Assembly (NCBI RefSeq): GCF_005771425.1
Contig: NZ_VBTZ01000012.1
Coordinates: forward strand, 1-64,000
DNA length: 64,000 nt
Direction of reading: 5' to 3'
Source of the DNA: Methylocystis sp. B8
GTDB lineage: Bacteria; Pseudomonadota; Alphaproteobacteria; Rhizobiales; Beijerinckiaceae
Shown here: piece by piece, positions 1 to 10,543 of the stretch
Position numbering within the stretch: position 1 is the first letter of the stretch
How the letters are laid out: each line of letters begins with the position of its first letter
The notes under the pieces: generated by a model
What the model saw: the letters and a program-made list of their open reading frames with translations, nothing else
Told to the model about the DNA's origin: nothing
Databases searched by the model: none
Made by a program: the position numbers and the translations under genes

Positions 1-3000
1 CGTAACCGCCGAAGGGGCTGGCCCAGATCGACCAGCGAGGTTCGTAAAGTGCGGAAGCATTTGGTTGGGGCGAACGCGATAGGTCCACGTGAGAAAGCGA
101 GATTTTCTTCGACGCGGCTGACTCATCTGTCGGGTAACTCGCAATGAAGCCGCTTGCGTCGCCTATTTGGCCCTGGTTGCGATTTGGTCCCTGGAGATCA
201 AGCATTTGATACAGGAAGTGGCCCAGTGAACGATATCCGATCTGTTGCGCGCCTGTCGCTGGTTCGCCCGCAGAACTCGCCAAAGCGTTGGTCAAAGCTG
301 TCCCCGTTAGGCCGTAGAGGTTGACGAAGTTTGGCGCCAAGGGAAGGCCCGCGTTGAACCAAGCGTTGATCACATTTGCAACGCCGCGTTGATTCCGCGG
401 AAGAGCGCTCACGCCCCCGGGAATGTCGCCGCCAAGGTTGGCAGTGAGGCTCAAGAAAACGTCGTTTGACGTATAATTGAGACTAGTAATGAAATTCGCG
501 GGAGCGTTGGCAGTGACGAGTCCGGAGAATTTGGACCCGGCGAATCCTCCGTCGGCATGTAGGATAGTATAGTTCTTAACTATGTAAGTGCCTCTTGCAA
601 AAGTCGCGAGCACCGTCCCCGCGAGCGTCGCTGTGCCGGTCACATTGGCGCGGTCGGCGGCGACTGGCGAGACCTCTACGAGGTACTGGCTGCCAGCGCC
701 CAGCGTAAGGTCGCCAACCACCGTGATCAAGCCGATCGAATTGCCCGGCGACAATTCACCATTGATCGTCGCCGAAGGCAGAAATCCGTTGCCGCCGATC
801 ACGGCTCCTTGCCCCACCGTCAATCCACTAGAGGAAACGATGGAGCCATTCACGACCAGCTTGCCCTCACTCACCGACGTCGCGCCGGTATAAGTGTTGA
901 TGTTTGAGAGAACCGTCGTTCCGGCGCCGGTTTTTTCGATGGCGCCGGTCCCTGAAATAACGCCGCTGACCGTGGACGTGCCAGCGCCGTCCAGGGCAAA
1001 TGTGCCGTTGTTGACGATGGTGCTCACAATACTGCCGGTGACTATCAGCTGACCGGCATTGATCGTCGTCAGTCCCGTATAGGTATTGTTGCCCGCCAGC
1101 GTGAACGTGCCGGCGCCTTCCTTGATGAGGCCGCCGGTCCCAGAGATCGAACCAGAGAAAGTCGTGCTCGTGCCGTCGCCGCCGGTCGTAAGCGTGGCTG
1201 ATCCGAGAAGGACATTGCCTGCGCCGGCCAGCGAGCCGATTGACTGACTAAAGCCGGCGAGGTCCAAAAATGTGCCGGAGGCGAGCGTGTGTGCGCTGTT
1301 GGCCGAGAAGGTGTTGCTGGATCCGGCCCGCAACGTCCCGGCGTTGATCGTCGTCCCGCCCGAATAGGTGTTGGTCCCCGATAGCGTCGTCGTGCCGCTG
1401 ATCGTCGTCAGGCTCGCGCCGCCGCCAAGAGCGCTGACCGTCCCACCCGTCGAGGTGATCGCCCCGGTGAGCTGGCCATTCGTAAGCGTGCCGCCGGAAA
1501 GCGACACCGCGTTGATCGTCTGTGCAAAACCGCTCAGATTCAGCGTGCCGCCCGTGTTGATCGTCGTCGCCGACGCCACGCTGAACGCATTGGCGGCGCC
1601 GCCCTGCAGCGTTCCGGCGTTGATCGTGGTGCCCCCGGTGTAGGTATTGGCCCCCGATAGCGTGAATGTGCCTGTGCCTTGTTTGATCAAGCCGGTCACT
1701 CCCACGCCATTCTGGATGACGCCGGAAAACGTTGTTGAGGTATTGTTGCCGCCCGCTGTCAGTGTCGCGGCGCTGGCGCTTGAGTTGGTCACCACCCGGC
1801 CGCTGCCGCCGCCGGCGCTGGCGAGCGAGCCGATGATCTGATTGAACCCGGCAAGATCCAGGGTTGTGTTCGTATTGAGGGTGTGGGCGCTGGTGACTGA
1901 GAATGCGTTCTCCGCTCCGCCCCGCAGCGTGCCGCCGTTGGCGCTGACCGTCGTGCTTCCGCTGTAGGTATTGGTTCCCGTCAGAATGAGCGTGCCCGCC
2001 CCGCTCTTGGTCAGCGCGCCCGTGCCGCTGATTGCGCCGCCATAGGTCAGCGCGCCGGTGCGGTTGAACGTCAGCGCAGCGTTGTTGACGATATCGCCGG
2101 CGATGCTGCCGGTCGCCCCGTTCCCGATCTGCAGCGTGCCCCCGCCGGCGTTGATCGTCGCGGCGCCCGTGAAGGCGGGGCTGTCGCCGGTTAAGATCAG
2201 CGTGCCGGCGCCGCTCTTGGTGAGTGGTCCGCTCCCGCTGATCACGCCGCTCAGCGTCGTTGTGCCGCTGGTCGTGTTGAAGCCGCCGCCGGCGGCGTTA
2301 ACCGTCACGCCGCGGGCCGAGTTGACGGTTCCAGAAGTCTGCAGCGTTCCGCCGCCAAACGTGAGCCCGCCCGCCGCATTGCCAAGATTGTTGTTATTGG
2401 TAATCGCAAGCGTGCCGGCGTTGATCGTCGTCCCGCCCGTATAGGTGTTGGTGCCCGACAGCGTGAACGTCCCCGTGCCCGCCTTTGTCAGGCTGATTGT
2501 CCCCGCGCCATCCTGGATCACCCCGGAAAATGTTGTCGACGTGTTGTCGCCGCCCGTTGTCAGTGCCGCGGCGGTCGCATCCGAGTTGGTCACTACACGG
2601 CCGCTGCCGGCGCCGGCGAGCGAGCCGATGGTCTGATCGAAGCCGGCAAGATCCAGGGTGGTGTTCGCGTTGAGCGTGTGCGCGCTAGTGGCTGAGAACG
2701 CATTCTCCGCTCCGGCCTTCAGCGTCCCGCCGTTGGCGCTGATCGTCGTGCTTCCGCTGTAGGTATTGGCGCCGCTGAGGGTGAGCGTGCCGGCGCCGCT
2801 CTTGGTGACCGAGCCGGCGCCGCTGATCACACCGGCATAAGTCAGCGCGTTGCTGCGGTTGAATGTCAGCGCGGCGTTGTCGACGATGTCGCCGGCGACA
2901 GAGCCCGTCGTTCCGCCGGCCCCGATCTGCAGCGTTCCCGCACTGATCGTCGTCCCGCCGGTGTATGTGTTGGCGCCGCTGAGGGTGAGCGTGCCCGCGC

Positions 3001-5092
3001 CTTGCTTGGTGACCGAGCCGGCGCCGCTGATCACACCGGCATAAGTCAGCGCGTTGCTGCGGTTGAATGTCAGCGCGGCGTTGTCGACGATGTCGCCGGC
3101 GACAGAGCCCGTCGTTCCGCCGGCTCCGATCTGCAGCGTCCCGGCGTTGATCGTCGTGGCGCCCGTGAAGGTGTTGTCCCCCGTCAGAGTGAATGTCCCT
3201 GTGCCGGTCTTCGTCAGACTGGTCGCGCCCACGCCATCCTGGATCACGCCGGAAAATGTCGTCGAGGTGTTGTTTCCGCCGGTCGTGAACGCGGCGGCCC
3301 CGCCGGAATTGGTCACCGTTCCCGCGCCGGCCAGGGAGGCAATGATCTGACTAAAGCCACCAAGGTCTAACGATGCCCCAGCGGCGACCGTATGCGCGCT
3401 CGCAGACGAGAACGCGTTCGTGGCGCCGCCCTTGAGCGTTCCAGCGTTGATCGTCGTCGCGCCGGAATAGGTGTTGGCCCCCGACAGCGTGAATGTCCCC
3501 GAGCCGTTCTTAGTCACGGCGATGGTCGCTGCAGGATTGACGCCGTTCTGAATGACGCCGAAAAACATCGTCGACGTGTTATCGCCGCCGGTGGTGAGGG
3601 TCCTCGCCGCCGTGCTCGAACTGGTCACCGTGCCGGCCCCGGCAAGCGACCCGATGGCCTGACTGCCCCCGAACAGGTCAAGGAACGCGCCAGCCGCCAC
3701 GGTGTGCGCACTGCTTGCTGAGAATGCGTTCGTCGCGCCGGCGAGCAGCGTGCCGGCGTTGACATTCGTCGCGCCGGAATAGGTGTTGGCGCCCGACAGA
3801 GTGAATGTCCCTGTGCCGGTCTTCGTCAGACTGGTCGCGCCCGCGCCGTTCTGGATCACCCCGGAAAATGTCGTCGACGTGTTGTCGCCGCCTGCGGTCA
3901 GTGTCGCGGCGCTGGCGCTTGAGTTGGTCACCACACGGCCGCTGCCGCCGCCGGCGCTGGCGAGCGAGCCGATGATCTGATTGAACCCGGCGAGGTCCAG
4001 GGTTGTGGTCGAGCTGAGCACATGCGCGCTGTTGACGGAGAACGCGCTCGTTGTTCCGGCCTTCAGCGTCCCGCCGGTGAGATTCGTCTGACCCAGATAA
4101 GTGTTATTCCCAGTCAGCGTCAGCGTGCCAGCGCCGCTTTTGGTCAGCGCGCCCGAGCCGCTGATCGCGCTACTATAGGTCACCGCGTTGCTGCGGTTGA
4201 ACATCAGCGCAGCGTTGTTGACGATGTCGCCGGCGATGCTGCCGGTCGCCCCGTTTCCGATCTGCAGCGTCCCGGCGTTGATCGTCGTGGCGCCCGTGAA
4301 AGCGGGGCTGTCGCCAGTTAAGATCAGCGTGCCGGCGCCGCTCTTGGTGAGCGGTCCGCTCCCGCTGATCACGCCGCCTAATGTCAATGTCCCAGCCGAC
4401 GTATTGAAGCCGCCGCCGCCGGCATTGACCGTCACGCCGCGGTTCGACGTAAAGGTCGCCGTAGACTGTAGCGTTCCGCCGCCAAACGTGAGCCCGCCAG
4501 ATACGTTGCCAAGTCTGGCCTCGGAGTTGATGGAAAGCGTCCCGGCGTTGATCGTCGTCCCGCCGGTGTATGTGTTGGCGCCGCTGAGGGTGAGCGTGCC
4601 TGGACCCGCATAGGTTAGTCCGGCGGTGCCGGCCACGACCGAACTAACGGTCGTGCTGCCGCCCGCCAGCACGCTGACGGTCGGATTGACGCCCCCAAGA
4701 GTCAGCGTATTGGCACCCGTCCGAGCGACGGTATAGCCGCTTGTATTAAACGTAAGATTATGTACCGTGACCGGCGCGTTGATAGTTACGGCGCCGGCCG
4801 TTCCCGCGAAAACGGCATTGTCCAGCGCGGCATTATTCCAAGTCTGGAAAGTAACTCCATTGTACCAAAGCGCGGGAGCCGAGTTATTCCAGTTGCCGGT
4901 GCCGCCGCCGCCCGGAGTGACGCCGTTCGCGCTCCACTGCAAATCGGCCGCGTTGACGACAGCGATCCACCCCAGTCCAAATGCAATGATTGCCGTTCCG
5001 TGCAGGAGTAAACGGGTCGGACCCGAAAGCAAGATTAAGCGGACGCGATCAACGCGCCGAATGCGAGCGCCGACCAATCTCGGTCCGCCCAA
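1..5092 (-). CDS. Autotransporter with beta-strand-repeat passenger (3' end beyond window)
   Basis: On the minus strand one frame stays open from about 5092 to the left edge. It begins with basic residues and a hydrophobic, signal-like stretch ending near VVNAADLQW, so the product should be exported. The passenger is built from dozens of copies of the autotransporter-associated beta-strand repeat, such as [17 protein letters not shown]. At the left edge the sequence [15 protein letters not shown] looks like the start of the outer-membrane beta-barrel, which is cut off. This is a type V secretion (AT-1) surface protein; the role of the passenger is unknown. No ATG fits. TTG at 5092 behind a G-rich stretch, or TTG at 5077, are the candidate starts, so the start is uncertain. 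Plus-strand ORFs here are mirror images of the repeats. Confidence 0.88.
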   Translation of the reverse strand, partial: MGGPRLVGARIRRVDRVRLILLSGPTRLLLHGTAIIAFGLGWIAVVNAADLQWSANGVTPGGGGTGNWNNSAPALWYNGVTFQTWNNAALDNAVFAGTAGAVTINAPVTVHNLTFNTSGYTVARTGANTLTLGGVNPTVSVLAGGSTTVSSVVAGTAGLTYAGPGTLTLSGANTYTGGTTINAGTLSINSEARLGNVSGGLTFGGGTLQSTATFTSNRGVTVNAGGGGFNTSAGTLTLGGVISGSGPLTKSGAGTLILTGDSPAFTGATTINAGTLQIGNGATGSIAGDIVNNAALMFNRSNAVTYSSAISGSGALTKSGAGTLTLTGNNTYLGQTNLTGGTLKAGTTSAFSVNSAHVLSSTTTLDLAGFNQIIGSLASAGGGSGRVVTNSSASAATLTAGGDNTSTTFSGVIQNGAGATSLTKTGTGTFTLSGANTYSGATNVNAGTLLAGATNAFSASSAHTVAAGAFLDLFGGSQAIGSLAGAGTVTSSSTAARTLTTGGDNTSTMFFGVIQNGVNPAATIAVTKNGSGTFTLSGANTYSGATTINAGTLKGGATNAFSSASAHTVAAGASLDLGGFSQIIASLAGAGTVTNSGGAAAFTTGGNNTSTTFSGVIQDGVGATSLTKTGTGTFTLTGDNTFTGATTINAGTLQIGAGGTTGSVAGDIVDNAALTFNRSNALTYAGVISGAGSVTKQGAGTLTLSGANTYTGGTTISAGTLQIGAGGTTGSVAGDIVDNAALTFNRSNALTYAGVISGAGSVTKSGAGTLTLSGANTYSGSTTISANGGTLKAGAENAFSATSAHTLNANTTLDLAGFDQTIGSLAGAGSGRVVTNSDATAAALTTGGDNTSTTFSGVIQDGAGTISLTKAGTGTFTLSGTNTYTGGTTINAGTLAITNNNNLGNAAGGLTFGGGTLQTSGTVNSARGVTVNAAGGGFNTTSGTTTLSGVISGSGPLTKSGAGTLILTGDSPAFTGAATINAGGGTLQIGNGATGSIAGDIVNNAALTFNRTGALTYGGAISGTGALTKSGAGTLILTGTNTYSGSTTVSANGGTLRGGAENAFSVTSAHTLNTNTTLDLAGFNQIIGSLASAGGGSGRVVTNSSASAATLTAGGNNTSTTFSGVIQNGVGVTGLIKQGTGTFTLSGANTYTGGTTINAGTLQGGAANAFSVASATTINTGGTLNLSGFAQTINAVSLSGGTLTNGQLTGAITSTGGTVSALGGGASLTTISGTTTLSGTNTYSGGTTINAGTLRAGSSNTFSANSAHTLASGTFLDLAGFSQSIGSLAGAGNVLLGSATLTTGGDGTSTTFSGSISGTGGLIKEGAGTFTLAGNNTYTGLTTINAGQLIVTGSIVSTIVNNGTFALDGAGTSTVSGVISGTGAIEKTGAGTTVLSNINTYTGATSVSEGKLVVNGSIVSSSGLTVGQGAVIGGNGFLPSATINGELSPGNSIGLITVVGDLTLGAGSQYLVEVSPVAADRANVTGTATLAGTVLATFARGTYIVKNYTILHADGGFAGSKFSGLVTANAPANFITSLNYTSNDVFLSLTANLGGDIPGGVSALPRNQRGVANVINAWFNAGLPLAPNFVNLYGLTGTALTNALASSAGEPATGAQQIGYRSLGHFLYQMLDLQGPNRNQGQIGDASGFIASYPTDESAASKKISLSHVDLSRSPQPNASALYEPRWSIWASPFGGY
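2766..3173 (-). repeat. 204-bp near-identical direct duplication inside the autotransporter
   Basis: Positions 2766-2969 and 2970-3173 are almost identical, differing at a handful of bases. The period of 204 bp is 68 codons, so the frame is kept. A second related pair of blocks lies at about 2060-2250 and 4190-4380. This shows recent repeat expansion of the passenger. Confidence 0.8.
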
Positions 5093-5260
5093 TGCTCCCC
5101 CCCCCAATCGTTTAATGCCATTCCGAGTTGTGCAACTCGTGCATATTTTTTGTGCGCCACAGGCGTAAGGTTTTCAAATTTAAAAGTACTCGAGCTAATG
5201 TACACTGCTTTCAAAAATCCCTGCATGTTACTTAAATGTCACTGTACTGTGTGCATTTTG

Positions 5261-5412
5261 AAAGGCACGGCTGCGCGCTAAGAGTGCGATTTTACAAGAT
5301 TATTCTTATCGCAAAGGCAACGCTGCACGCTAAGAGCGCGATTTTACATCATTATTCTTGTGGCGAGGCAAAGGTGTATGCTAAGAGTGCGATTTTACGT
5401 AATTATTCTTGT
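5261..5412. repeat. Three tandem copies of a 51/52-bp repeat
   Basis: The core CTAAGAGYGCGATTTTAC occurs three times, with its TAAGAG at 5279, 5331 and 5382, each followed by an ATTATTCTT-like tract. Spacings are 52 and 51 bp, so copies are not all in one reading frame and the repeat is not a protein repeat. It lies about 170 bp upstream of the autotransporter start. The rest of 5093-5590 shows no convincing gene. Confidence 0.8.
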
Positions 5413-5589
5413 AACCACAGTACAATTGCTTGGCTTACGCTTCAATCGGCCTTCGATATCGTAGTTGTCGATGATTCCAGCCGCTTCTTCCACAATCAGC
5501 TCCTGCTCGACTTCTACGTCCGTTGGCCTCCTAAGAACGGGATCAAGCTTGTTTCTGTCGCCCACGAACCCGTTGATCCGATGAGCAAC

Positions 5590-5790
5590 AGGATCCGGTG
5601 CTGTTCATGGGTAAGTGCTGTTCCAAGGCCACGTCTTTGAGCGCGACGAGTCGCCCGTAGGTCCTCGGGAGAAGTTCGTCGATCCGGCTATTGAGGTGGC
5701 CATTGACGATCTTTTTGAGCGCATCGGCGAGATCAGCCTGCGGATCGACGCCGCAGAGCTTGCAGGTTTTCGATGAGCGAGGCGACGATC
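5590..5790 (-). pseudogene. IS66 transposase (TnpC) C-terminal remnant
   Basis: The minus strand encodes CKLCGVDPQADLADALKK followed by IVNGHLNSRIDELLP, which is the conserved C-terminus of IS66-family TnpC. Just upstream the frame is shifted by one base, within the A-run of what should read LIETCK. Only this tail survives. It directly abuts the IS110 remnant on the other strand, so one element has probably deleted or inserted into the other. Confidence 0.75.
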
Positions 5791-5817
5791 GCTCGGGCCG
5801 GCGCTGTGTCTGGAGAC

Positions 5818-6640
5818 GCGCCACGTGCACGCGGCGATGTCCGCGCAGCACAACAAGACCGATGCAACAGACGCGCTCGGCATCGTTCATATCGTGCGAA
5901 CGGGGTGGGTCGAGGCCGCTTTCATCAGGAGAGAGCCGTGCTATCGCCTGCGGCTTCTGCTGACGCAGCGGCGCAATCTCAAACGCAAATTCCTCGACAT
6001 CGAAAACACGATCCGCCACTCGTTCAAAGCCTTCGGTATCCGGTTGAAAGGAACGTCGCGGGGCAATTTTGAGCAGGCTGTGCGCGAGGCTGTCGCCAAC
6101 GATCCGCTGACCAGCGAGCTGATGGAAGCGATGCTGACGGCGCGCGCGGCGCTGCGGAAGCAGTATTGTAAGCCGCACGATTTGGTCGTGAAGTTCATCT
6201 CTCGGGGTGAACTCTGCCGGCGCTTCATGGCGATCCCCGGCGTCGGCCTGGTGACGGCGTTAAGCTTCATGACGTCGATCGACGATCCGGCGCGATTCCG
6301 GCGATCGCGTGATGTCGCCGCCTATTTTGGCTTGACGTCGAAACGGCGTCAGTCGGGGGTCGATCGACGTTCAGGGCCGCATCAGCAAGGCTGGCGACCG
6401 CGAGATGCAACGCGCGCGTTACCAAGCAGCCGGCGTGATGCTGACGCGCTTCAAGGGCAATGACAAGCTCAAAGCATGGGGTTTGATGTTGCCGAAACGC
6501 GGTTGCCGGCGCCAGGCGACCATCGCCGTCGCGCGCAAACTGGCGGCCGTCATGCATGCGATGTGGCGTGACGGCGCCGGCGATGGCGCGCCAGGCCGAC
6601 GTCGCCGCGCGGGCGGCCGTCAAAAATCGCAAGCCTCTCG
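5818..6640 (+). pseudogene. IS110-family transposase remnant
   Basis: The sequence AAMSAQHNKTDATDALGI is the DEDD-domain region of IS110-family transposases. The C-terminal domain follows with IPGVGLVTALSFMTSIDDP, VAAYFGLTSKR and, after a frameshift near 6355, GRISKAGDREMQ. The N-terminal part with the first catalytic acidic residue is missing, apparently replaced by the IS66 tail. At least one frameshift makes it inactive. Downstream of about 6640 the sequence to 6853 holds nothing recognisable. Confidence 0.8.
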
Positions 6641-6853
6641 GCGCGCACGCATGACGCAGCAACGCGCACAAATTTTGCAGACGATCACGCAAAACGCGAT
6701 CGTCCTTGAGCCAGGGAGCTCCGAGCAAGCGGATGAGAATTGGTGTAGACCAAGGACGATGGGAGCACGCAATCTTGCCTGTGGCCGTTCACCCGGACCG
6801 CGCCGGAATGCCTGTGATGCGGCGCCGCCGGAGATCCCACGGAATGGACAAGA

Positions 6854-7301
6854 ATGACGGGCATTAAGCCGCAATCGCTCGAGATGGCGCTTGCGGCCGA
6901 GCCAGCCGATGTGCGCGAGAAGTGGTTCGCGCGAATCTATGCGCTGAAGCCTCTTATTTTTGCGGTCACGGCGCTCTTCTGGATTTCAACCGCGTTGGTT
7001 TCTTTCGGACCAGGATGGGATATTGGCCTGGGGCTTTTGTATGAAGGCGGAATGTTCGGCCCCATAGTCGCTGACCGTCTTCGCCGGCGCGTCATCCGAT
7101 CTGATCGTCGGCGTCGCGATCGCCTTTCGCCGCACATCGAAGACGGCGCTCGTCGCCGCGCTCATCCTCTCCTTCGTTTACCTTATCCTCGGCACCATTC
7201 TTGTGCCGCGACTTTGGATCGAGCCGCTGGGGCCGATGTTGAAAATCTGGTCTGTTATGGTGCTAAACGGCGTCTCCCTGGCGATCGTCGACGACCGGTG
7301 A
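6854..7301 (+). pseudogene. C-terminal DoxX-like membrane domain of an SDR-type oxidoreductase, frameshifted
   Basis: The fragment resembles the C-terminal end of NAD(P)-binding SDR/epimerase proteins that carry a DoxX-like membrane tail (WFARIYALKPLIFAVTALFW). The Rossmann N-terminus is absent, cut off where the IS remnants begin. Near 7065 the frame shifts and then continues as SSDLIVGVAIAF through LIEPLGPMLKIW-like helices to the stop at 7301. The next gene starts in the same four bases (GTGA), so the two were translationally coupled. Not functional as read. Confidence 0.65.
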
Positions 7302-7766
7302 TCTATCTTCTCCTCAAATACATTCACATCATCGGCACCGCGGTTTTGCTCGGCGCCGGGGCTGGAATAGCATTCTTCATGCTGATGGCGCACTTCAAGC
7401 GCTCTACGCAAGTGATCGCCGGAGTCGCGCGCATTGTCGTGATCGCTGACTTCGTTTTCACCGCATCGGCCGTCGTGGTTCAGCCCGTCAGCGGTGTCCC
7501 GCTTACATGGCTCGCAGGCTTATCGCTTAGCGAAGGCTGGATCGCGTTTTCAATCGCGCTCTTTTTTTAACGGGCACCTTCTGGCTGCGGTCGTCTGGAT
7601 GCAGATGCGCATGCGCGATATCGCGCAAGCCGCGGTAGCGGCGAACGAGCCGCTGCCACAGAGCTACCACAGATTGTTCCGGTGGTGGTTCGCCTTCGGC
7701 TTTCCCGCCTTCGGCGCCGTCATGACCATCATATGGCTCATGATCGCCAAGCCGCAGATATTTTAA
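7298..7766 (+). pseudogene. DUF2269 membrane protein, frameshifted
   Basis: From the GTG at 7298 the product begins YLLLKYIHIIGTAVLLGAG, a DUF2269 integral membrane protein of about 155 residues. The first frame stops after FSIALFF within a run of seven T at about 7563-7569; eight would restore the frame. A second single-base loss follows a few codons later, and then VVWMQMRMRDIAQ through IIWLMIAKPQIF completes the family sequence. Coupled to the preceding DoxX-like gene. The homopolymer lesion could be real slippage or a sequencing error. Confidence 0.65.
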
Positions 7767-7795
7767 AATACGCCACCATCGCAGCGAAACGCCTA

Positions 7796-8326
7796 TTAAG
7801 AGGCGGTCATTTTTACTTTCATTTCCTTCTTACGTTTCGCGAGCGACGAACCTAGCGCCAAGAGATCGACGCCACTTTCCCGCGCCTCCGGAAAAATCTC
7901 ATTCTCTTCCTCGCCGACATGATGCATGACATATTCGCCCAGCACCTTGATCTTGGCGTCGAAGAGACGATCGTCTGGCGTCATGGCCTGAATTTCGGCA
8001 ATTAGCCGTTTGGCGCTCGCATGTTCGACTTCGGCTTCATCGAGCAAATCCCCATCAGCGATGGCGTTGCGGAGAGCGGGATAGAAGATTTCTTCCTCGA
8101 TCTGCGCATGCAACTTGAGCGCCTGGCAAATTTTGCGCGCTAGCGCCTCTTTCTCGGCGTCATCTTCGAGCTTCTCAAACTCCTTGAACCACGTTTTCAC
8201 CTCCCGATGATCGTCTTTCAGGATCTTGATCGCATCGGCTGGTTTCGCCGAAGCAAGCGACTCCTTGCGGTTGGTTCTAGACGCAGCCCGTTTGGCGCGG
8301 GTGGTGGTGGCGGTTGCCGTTGGCAT
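7796..8326 (-). CDS. Hemerythrin-domain protein
   Basis: A 176-residue protein with a lysine/alanine-rich N-terminal tail and a hemerythrin HHE four-helix fold. The iron-ligand pattern is visible: DDHREVKTWF, HAQIEEEIFYPAL, a central EHASAKRL and MHHVGEEENEIFPEA. Such proteins bind a di-iron centre and O2, and are tied to oxidative or general stress. A longer frame begins at 8428, but the ATG at 8326 is preceded by AGGGAGA and is preferred. An EcfG-like promoter lies about 50 bp upstream, suggesting general stress control. Confidence 0.85.
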   Translation of the reverse strand: MPTATATTTRAKRAASRTNRKESLASAKPADAIKILKDDHREVKTWFKEFEKLEDDAEKEALARKICQALKLHAQIEEEIFYPALRNAIADGDLLDEAEVEHASAKRLIAEIQAMTPDDRLFDAKIKVLGEYVMHHVGEEENEIFPEARESGVDLLALGSSLAKRKKEMKVKMTAS

Positions 8327-8376
8327 GCTCTTTCTCCCTGAGCGAAACGGTCGCGCGCGACAATTCGCCTCGGAGT

Positions 8377-8402
8377 AACCCTTCCGCCAGGAAGATAGTT
8401 CC
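8377..8402 (-). promoter_or_regulatory. EcfG-type promoter candidate (hemerythrin gene)
   Basis: Minus strand GGAAC (8402-8398), 17 bp, then GGTT (8380-8377). The consensus for alphaproteobacterial EcfG is GGAAC-N16/17-CGTT, so the -10 has one mismatch. It sits about 50 bp before the chosen ATG. Confidence 0.5.
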
Positions 8403-8796
8403 CCAGGAGGAAGCCCGCGTCGCGTCAAATTTTGCCGGCCGGAAATTTATAATTGATAGTTACAAGCGGACCCCAGGGAAACTATGAGTTAGCAAGCACT
8501 ACCTCCGCTGAAGAATGCGCAGCGGCAAACGGACGCTCGGCGCGCGAAAGCCGGAGACGGCGGAGACATGAACCCTTCACGCGAAGACTTGCCTTCTCTT
8601 GCGTAACCTTCCATCACCGCCGTCAGATCGCAGCAAATTGTGACTCGCTGCGGGGCTTCTGCTCAACGATGCGCGCAATGCGCTCAATGCATCGGTCGGA
8701 AGTGACCGGGCCTTTTTGCGCTTTCCTTCCGAAGCTGGACAAGAATTCAACTGTTGGGGTTACGATGATTCCGTTAGTCGTCCGCCTATTTGTTGC

Positions 8797-8822
8797 GGAA
8801 CCTTTCTAACCGAAGAAGCGTT
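8797..8822 (+). promoter_or_regulatory. EcfG-type promoter (PRC-barrel gene)
   Basis: GGAAC at 8797-8801, 17 bp, CGTT at 8819-8822, a perfect match to the general-stress sigma consensus. The start codon is at 8910. The preceding 8430-8796 holds no supported gene. Confidence 0.75.
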
Positions 8823-8909
8823 CAGCTGTCACAGCGACCCGTCGTTTATAAGGCGCAGCAATGAGATGCGTAGCGCGAGTGACGTGTTGCAACCCAAGGA
8901 GCACTGAAC

Positions 8910-9308
8910 ATGGCCACTGCAACGCCGACCTTCAACCTTATCTCAAGCGAAGACGTCGAAGGCACCGCGGTATATGATCCTTCTGGAAACAAAGTCGGAG
9001 AAATCGATCATCTGATGATCGACAGAGTCTCGGGTAACGTGCGTTACGCCATTATGAGCTTCGGCGGCTTCCTCGGCCTCGGGCACAGCCATTACCCGCT
9101 TCCCTGGAGCGCTTTTCGGTATGACACCGGTCTAGAAGGCTACGTCGCGAACATCACGGAGCAGCAACTCAAGAACGCGCCGGAGTTCAGCGAAGACAGC
9201 TGGACTGACCGCGAGTGGGAAAAGAGCTGGCATGAATATTTCGGAGCCCAGCCCTATTGGCAAGAAGGCGCTGCTACTTCCAGGGAGTCGCGCGAGTCAA
9301 TGATATAG
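8910..9308 (+). CDS. PRC-barrel domain stress protein
   Basis: A 132-residue soluble protein. Residues about 8-80 form a PRC-barrel (NLISSEDVEGTAVYDPSG, GEIDHLMIDRVSGNVRYAI), with an aromatic C-terminal tail ending QPYWQEG. RBS AAGGAGC lies seven bases before the ATG. PRC-barrel proteins of this type are common general-stress proteins in Hyphomicrobiales; the molecular role is unclear. A close paralogue starts at 63625 at the other end of the window, also behind a GGAAC...CGTT promoter. Confidence 0.85.
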   Translation: MATATPTFNLISSEDVEGTAVYDPSGNKVGEIDHLMIDRVSGNVRYAIMSFGGFLGLGHSHYPLPWSAFRYDTGLEGYVANITEQQLKNAPEFSEDSWTDREWEKSWHEYFGAQPYWQEGAATSRESRESMI

Positions 9309-9614
9309 AGCGTGCATTTTTATGGCGAACCGCGTCCGGCAAGGTCTTCGATCTTGTCGGACCTTGCTATCGTTTGCCTGTCTGTGCGATCCCGCGAGCC
9401 GTATCAGATTGAGGGCGAGGATCTCCGGCCATTCCAACTCGGCGAGCGCAAAAGTGCGCCGTCGTCTATGATGCGCTTAGCGCGCTCATATTGCTTGCCG
9501 CTCTCGAAACCTGTGCGCTCCCCAGCAAAGGCTCCGCCGGAGCCTCAGCCTCGGGAACAGACGAAGAAGTGCTCTGTTACCTCGGTGAAGGGCTACAAAG
9601 GACAGGACAGGCAA

Positions 9615-9818
9615 ATGGACGACCGCAAGGAAATTTTCTCTCATGATTCCGGGAAACAAACACAAAAGCTGGCTCGCGGCGCTATTGAGGAAGCCCGGAT
9701 GGTGCTTCCGGGAATTCAAGCGCTGTTCGGCTTTCAGCTGATAGCGGTTTTCAACAATCGGTTTTTGGCAGGCTTGCTCCGTCGCTCAACTTGCCGATTT
9801 GACGTCTTGTTCAGGTGA
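9615..9818 (+). pseudogene. DUF6328-family membrane protein, N-terminal fragment
   Basis: After a short charged head, the segment EEARMVLPGIQALFGFQLIA matches the first conserved block and helix of DUF6328 membrane proteins. The conserved FNxRF follows, then the frame breaks and the remaining membrane helices are missing. The stop overlaps the pyrophosphatase start at 9815. Most likely truncated by a deletion. The stretch 9309-9614 upstream has no recognisable gene. Confidence 0.5.
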
Positions 9819-10345
9819 TCACGATGACTCTTCTAAACGCATTGCCTCGAGTCGATCCTGAGACTGGCGCTGTGTTAGCGGTTGTGGAGACGCCTCGCGG
9901 CAGCCGCAACAAATATAAGTATGACGTTGAGCTAAAGTGCATTCGGCTGGCGAGCGTGTTGCCGCAGGGAACCGTGTTTCCTTATGATTTCGGCTTCGTC
10001 CCTTCCACCAAGGCTGCTGATGGCGACCCCCTCGACATCATGATCCTCATGGATGAAATTGCATCGGCCGGCTGCGTCATTTCGGTGCGCGTGATTGGCG
10101 CAATTGAAGCGGAGCAACGCGCCAAGGGCGGAGATTGGGTACGTAACGATAGATTGCTCGGCGTATCCGTGCAGGCTCATGCCCATGCCAGCATCGAGTC
10201 TATAGCCGACATTGATCCTAAGCTCCTCGAGGAGCTGGAGGGATTTTTTGAGCATTACAATCGCCTTCATGACAAAGAATTTCGCGTCCTGGAGCGCGTC
10301 GGACCCAAGAAAGCTCTGAAGCTTATCGAGAAAGTGGCGGTGTGA
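9815..10345 (+). CDS. ppa: Inorganic pyrophosphatase (family I)
   Basis: A 176-residue cytoplasmic enzyme hydrolysing pyrophosphate to two phosphates with Mg2+. It carries the family I signature with clustered aspartates (ADGDPLDIMIL), preceded by the substrate-binding NKYKYD and PYDFGFVPST. Length fits bacterial family I enzymes (about 170-180). ATG at 9824 is an alternative start. It overlaps a DUF6328 fragment, so its original promoter context has probably been lost. Chromosomes normally carry an essential copy, making this an accessory version. Confidence 0.9.
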   Translation: MITMTLLNALPRVDPETGAVLAVVETPRGSRNKYKYDVELKCIRLASVLPQGTVFPYDFGFVPSTKAADGDPLDIMILMDEIASAGCVISVRVIGAIEAEQRAKGGDWVRNDRLLGVSVQAHAHASIESIADIDPKLLEELEGFFEHYNRLHDKEFRVLERVGPKKALKLIEKVAV

Positions 10346-10379
10346 ACAGGAGGGCTTTCGTCCACTCCAAAGCATGAGA

Positions 10380-10397
10380 AGCGGGCAAGCGCCCGCT
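10380..10397 (+). terminator. Hairpin after ppa
   Basis: AGCGGGC, a four-base loop and GCCCGCT, followed by an A/T-rich stretch without a full T-run. It lies 35 bp past the ppa stop. Confidence 0.5.
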
Positions 10398-10543
10398 ATA
10401 AAATTAGCCTCCCGAGGGCGTCGCGATTTTCAAGTGAAACGAAGCTTTGCCAATAAAACCTCCCGGCGCGTACATCCGGCGACGGGGCGCTCTTAGGAAC
10501 GGCGAGCGGCCGTCATTGAGCGGAATCTCCGTGTGCGCTTCGT

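Noticed and set aside
588-5168. Many plus-strand ORFs rich in Val, Pro and Ala across the autotransporter
   Set aside because: They mirror the minus-strand repeats; none has an RBS or known domain, and the minus frame is continuous with recognisable beta-strand repeats.
5261-5412. CRISPR-like array
   Set aside because: Only three units, no constant repeat/variable spacer structure (the whole 51 bp repeats) and no cas genes nearby.
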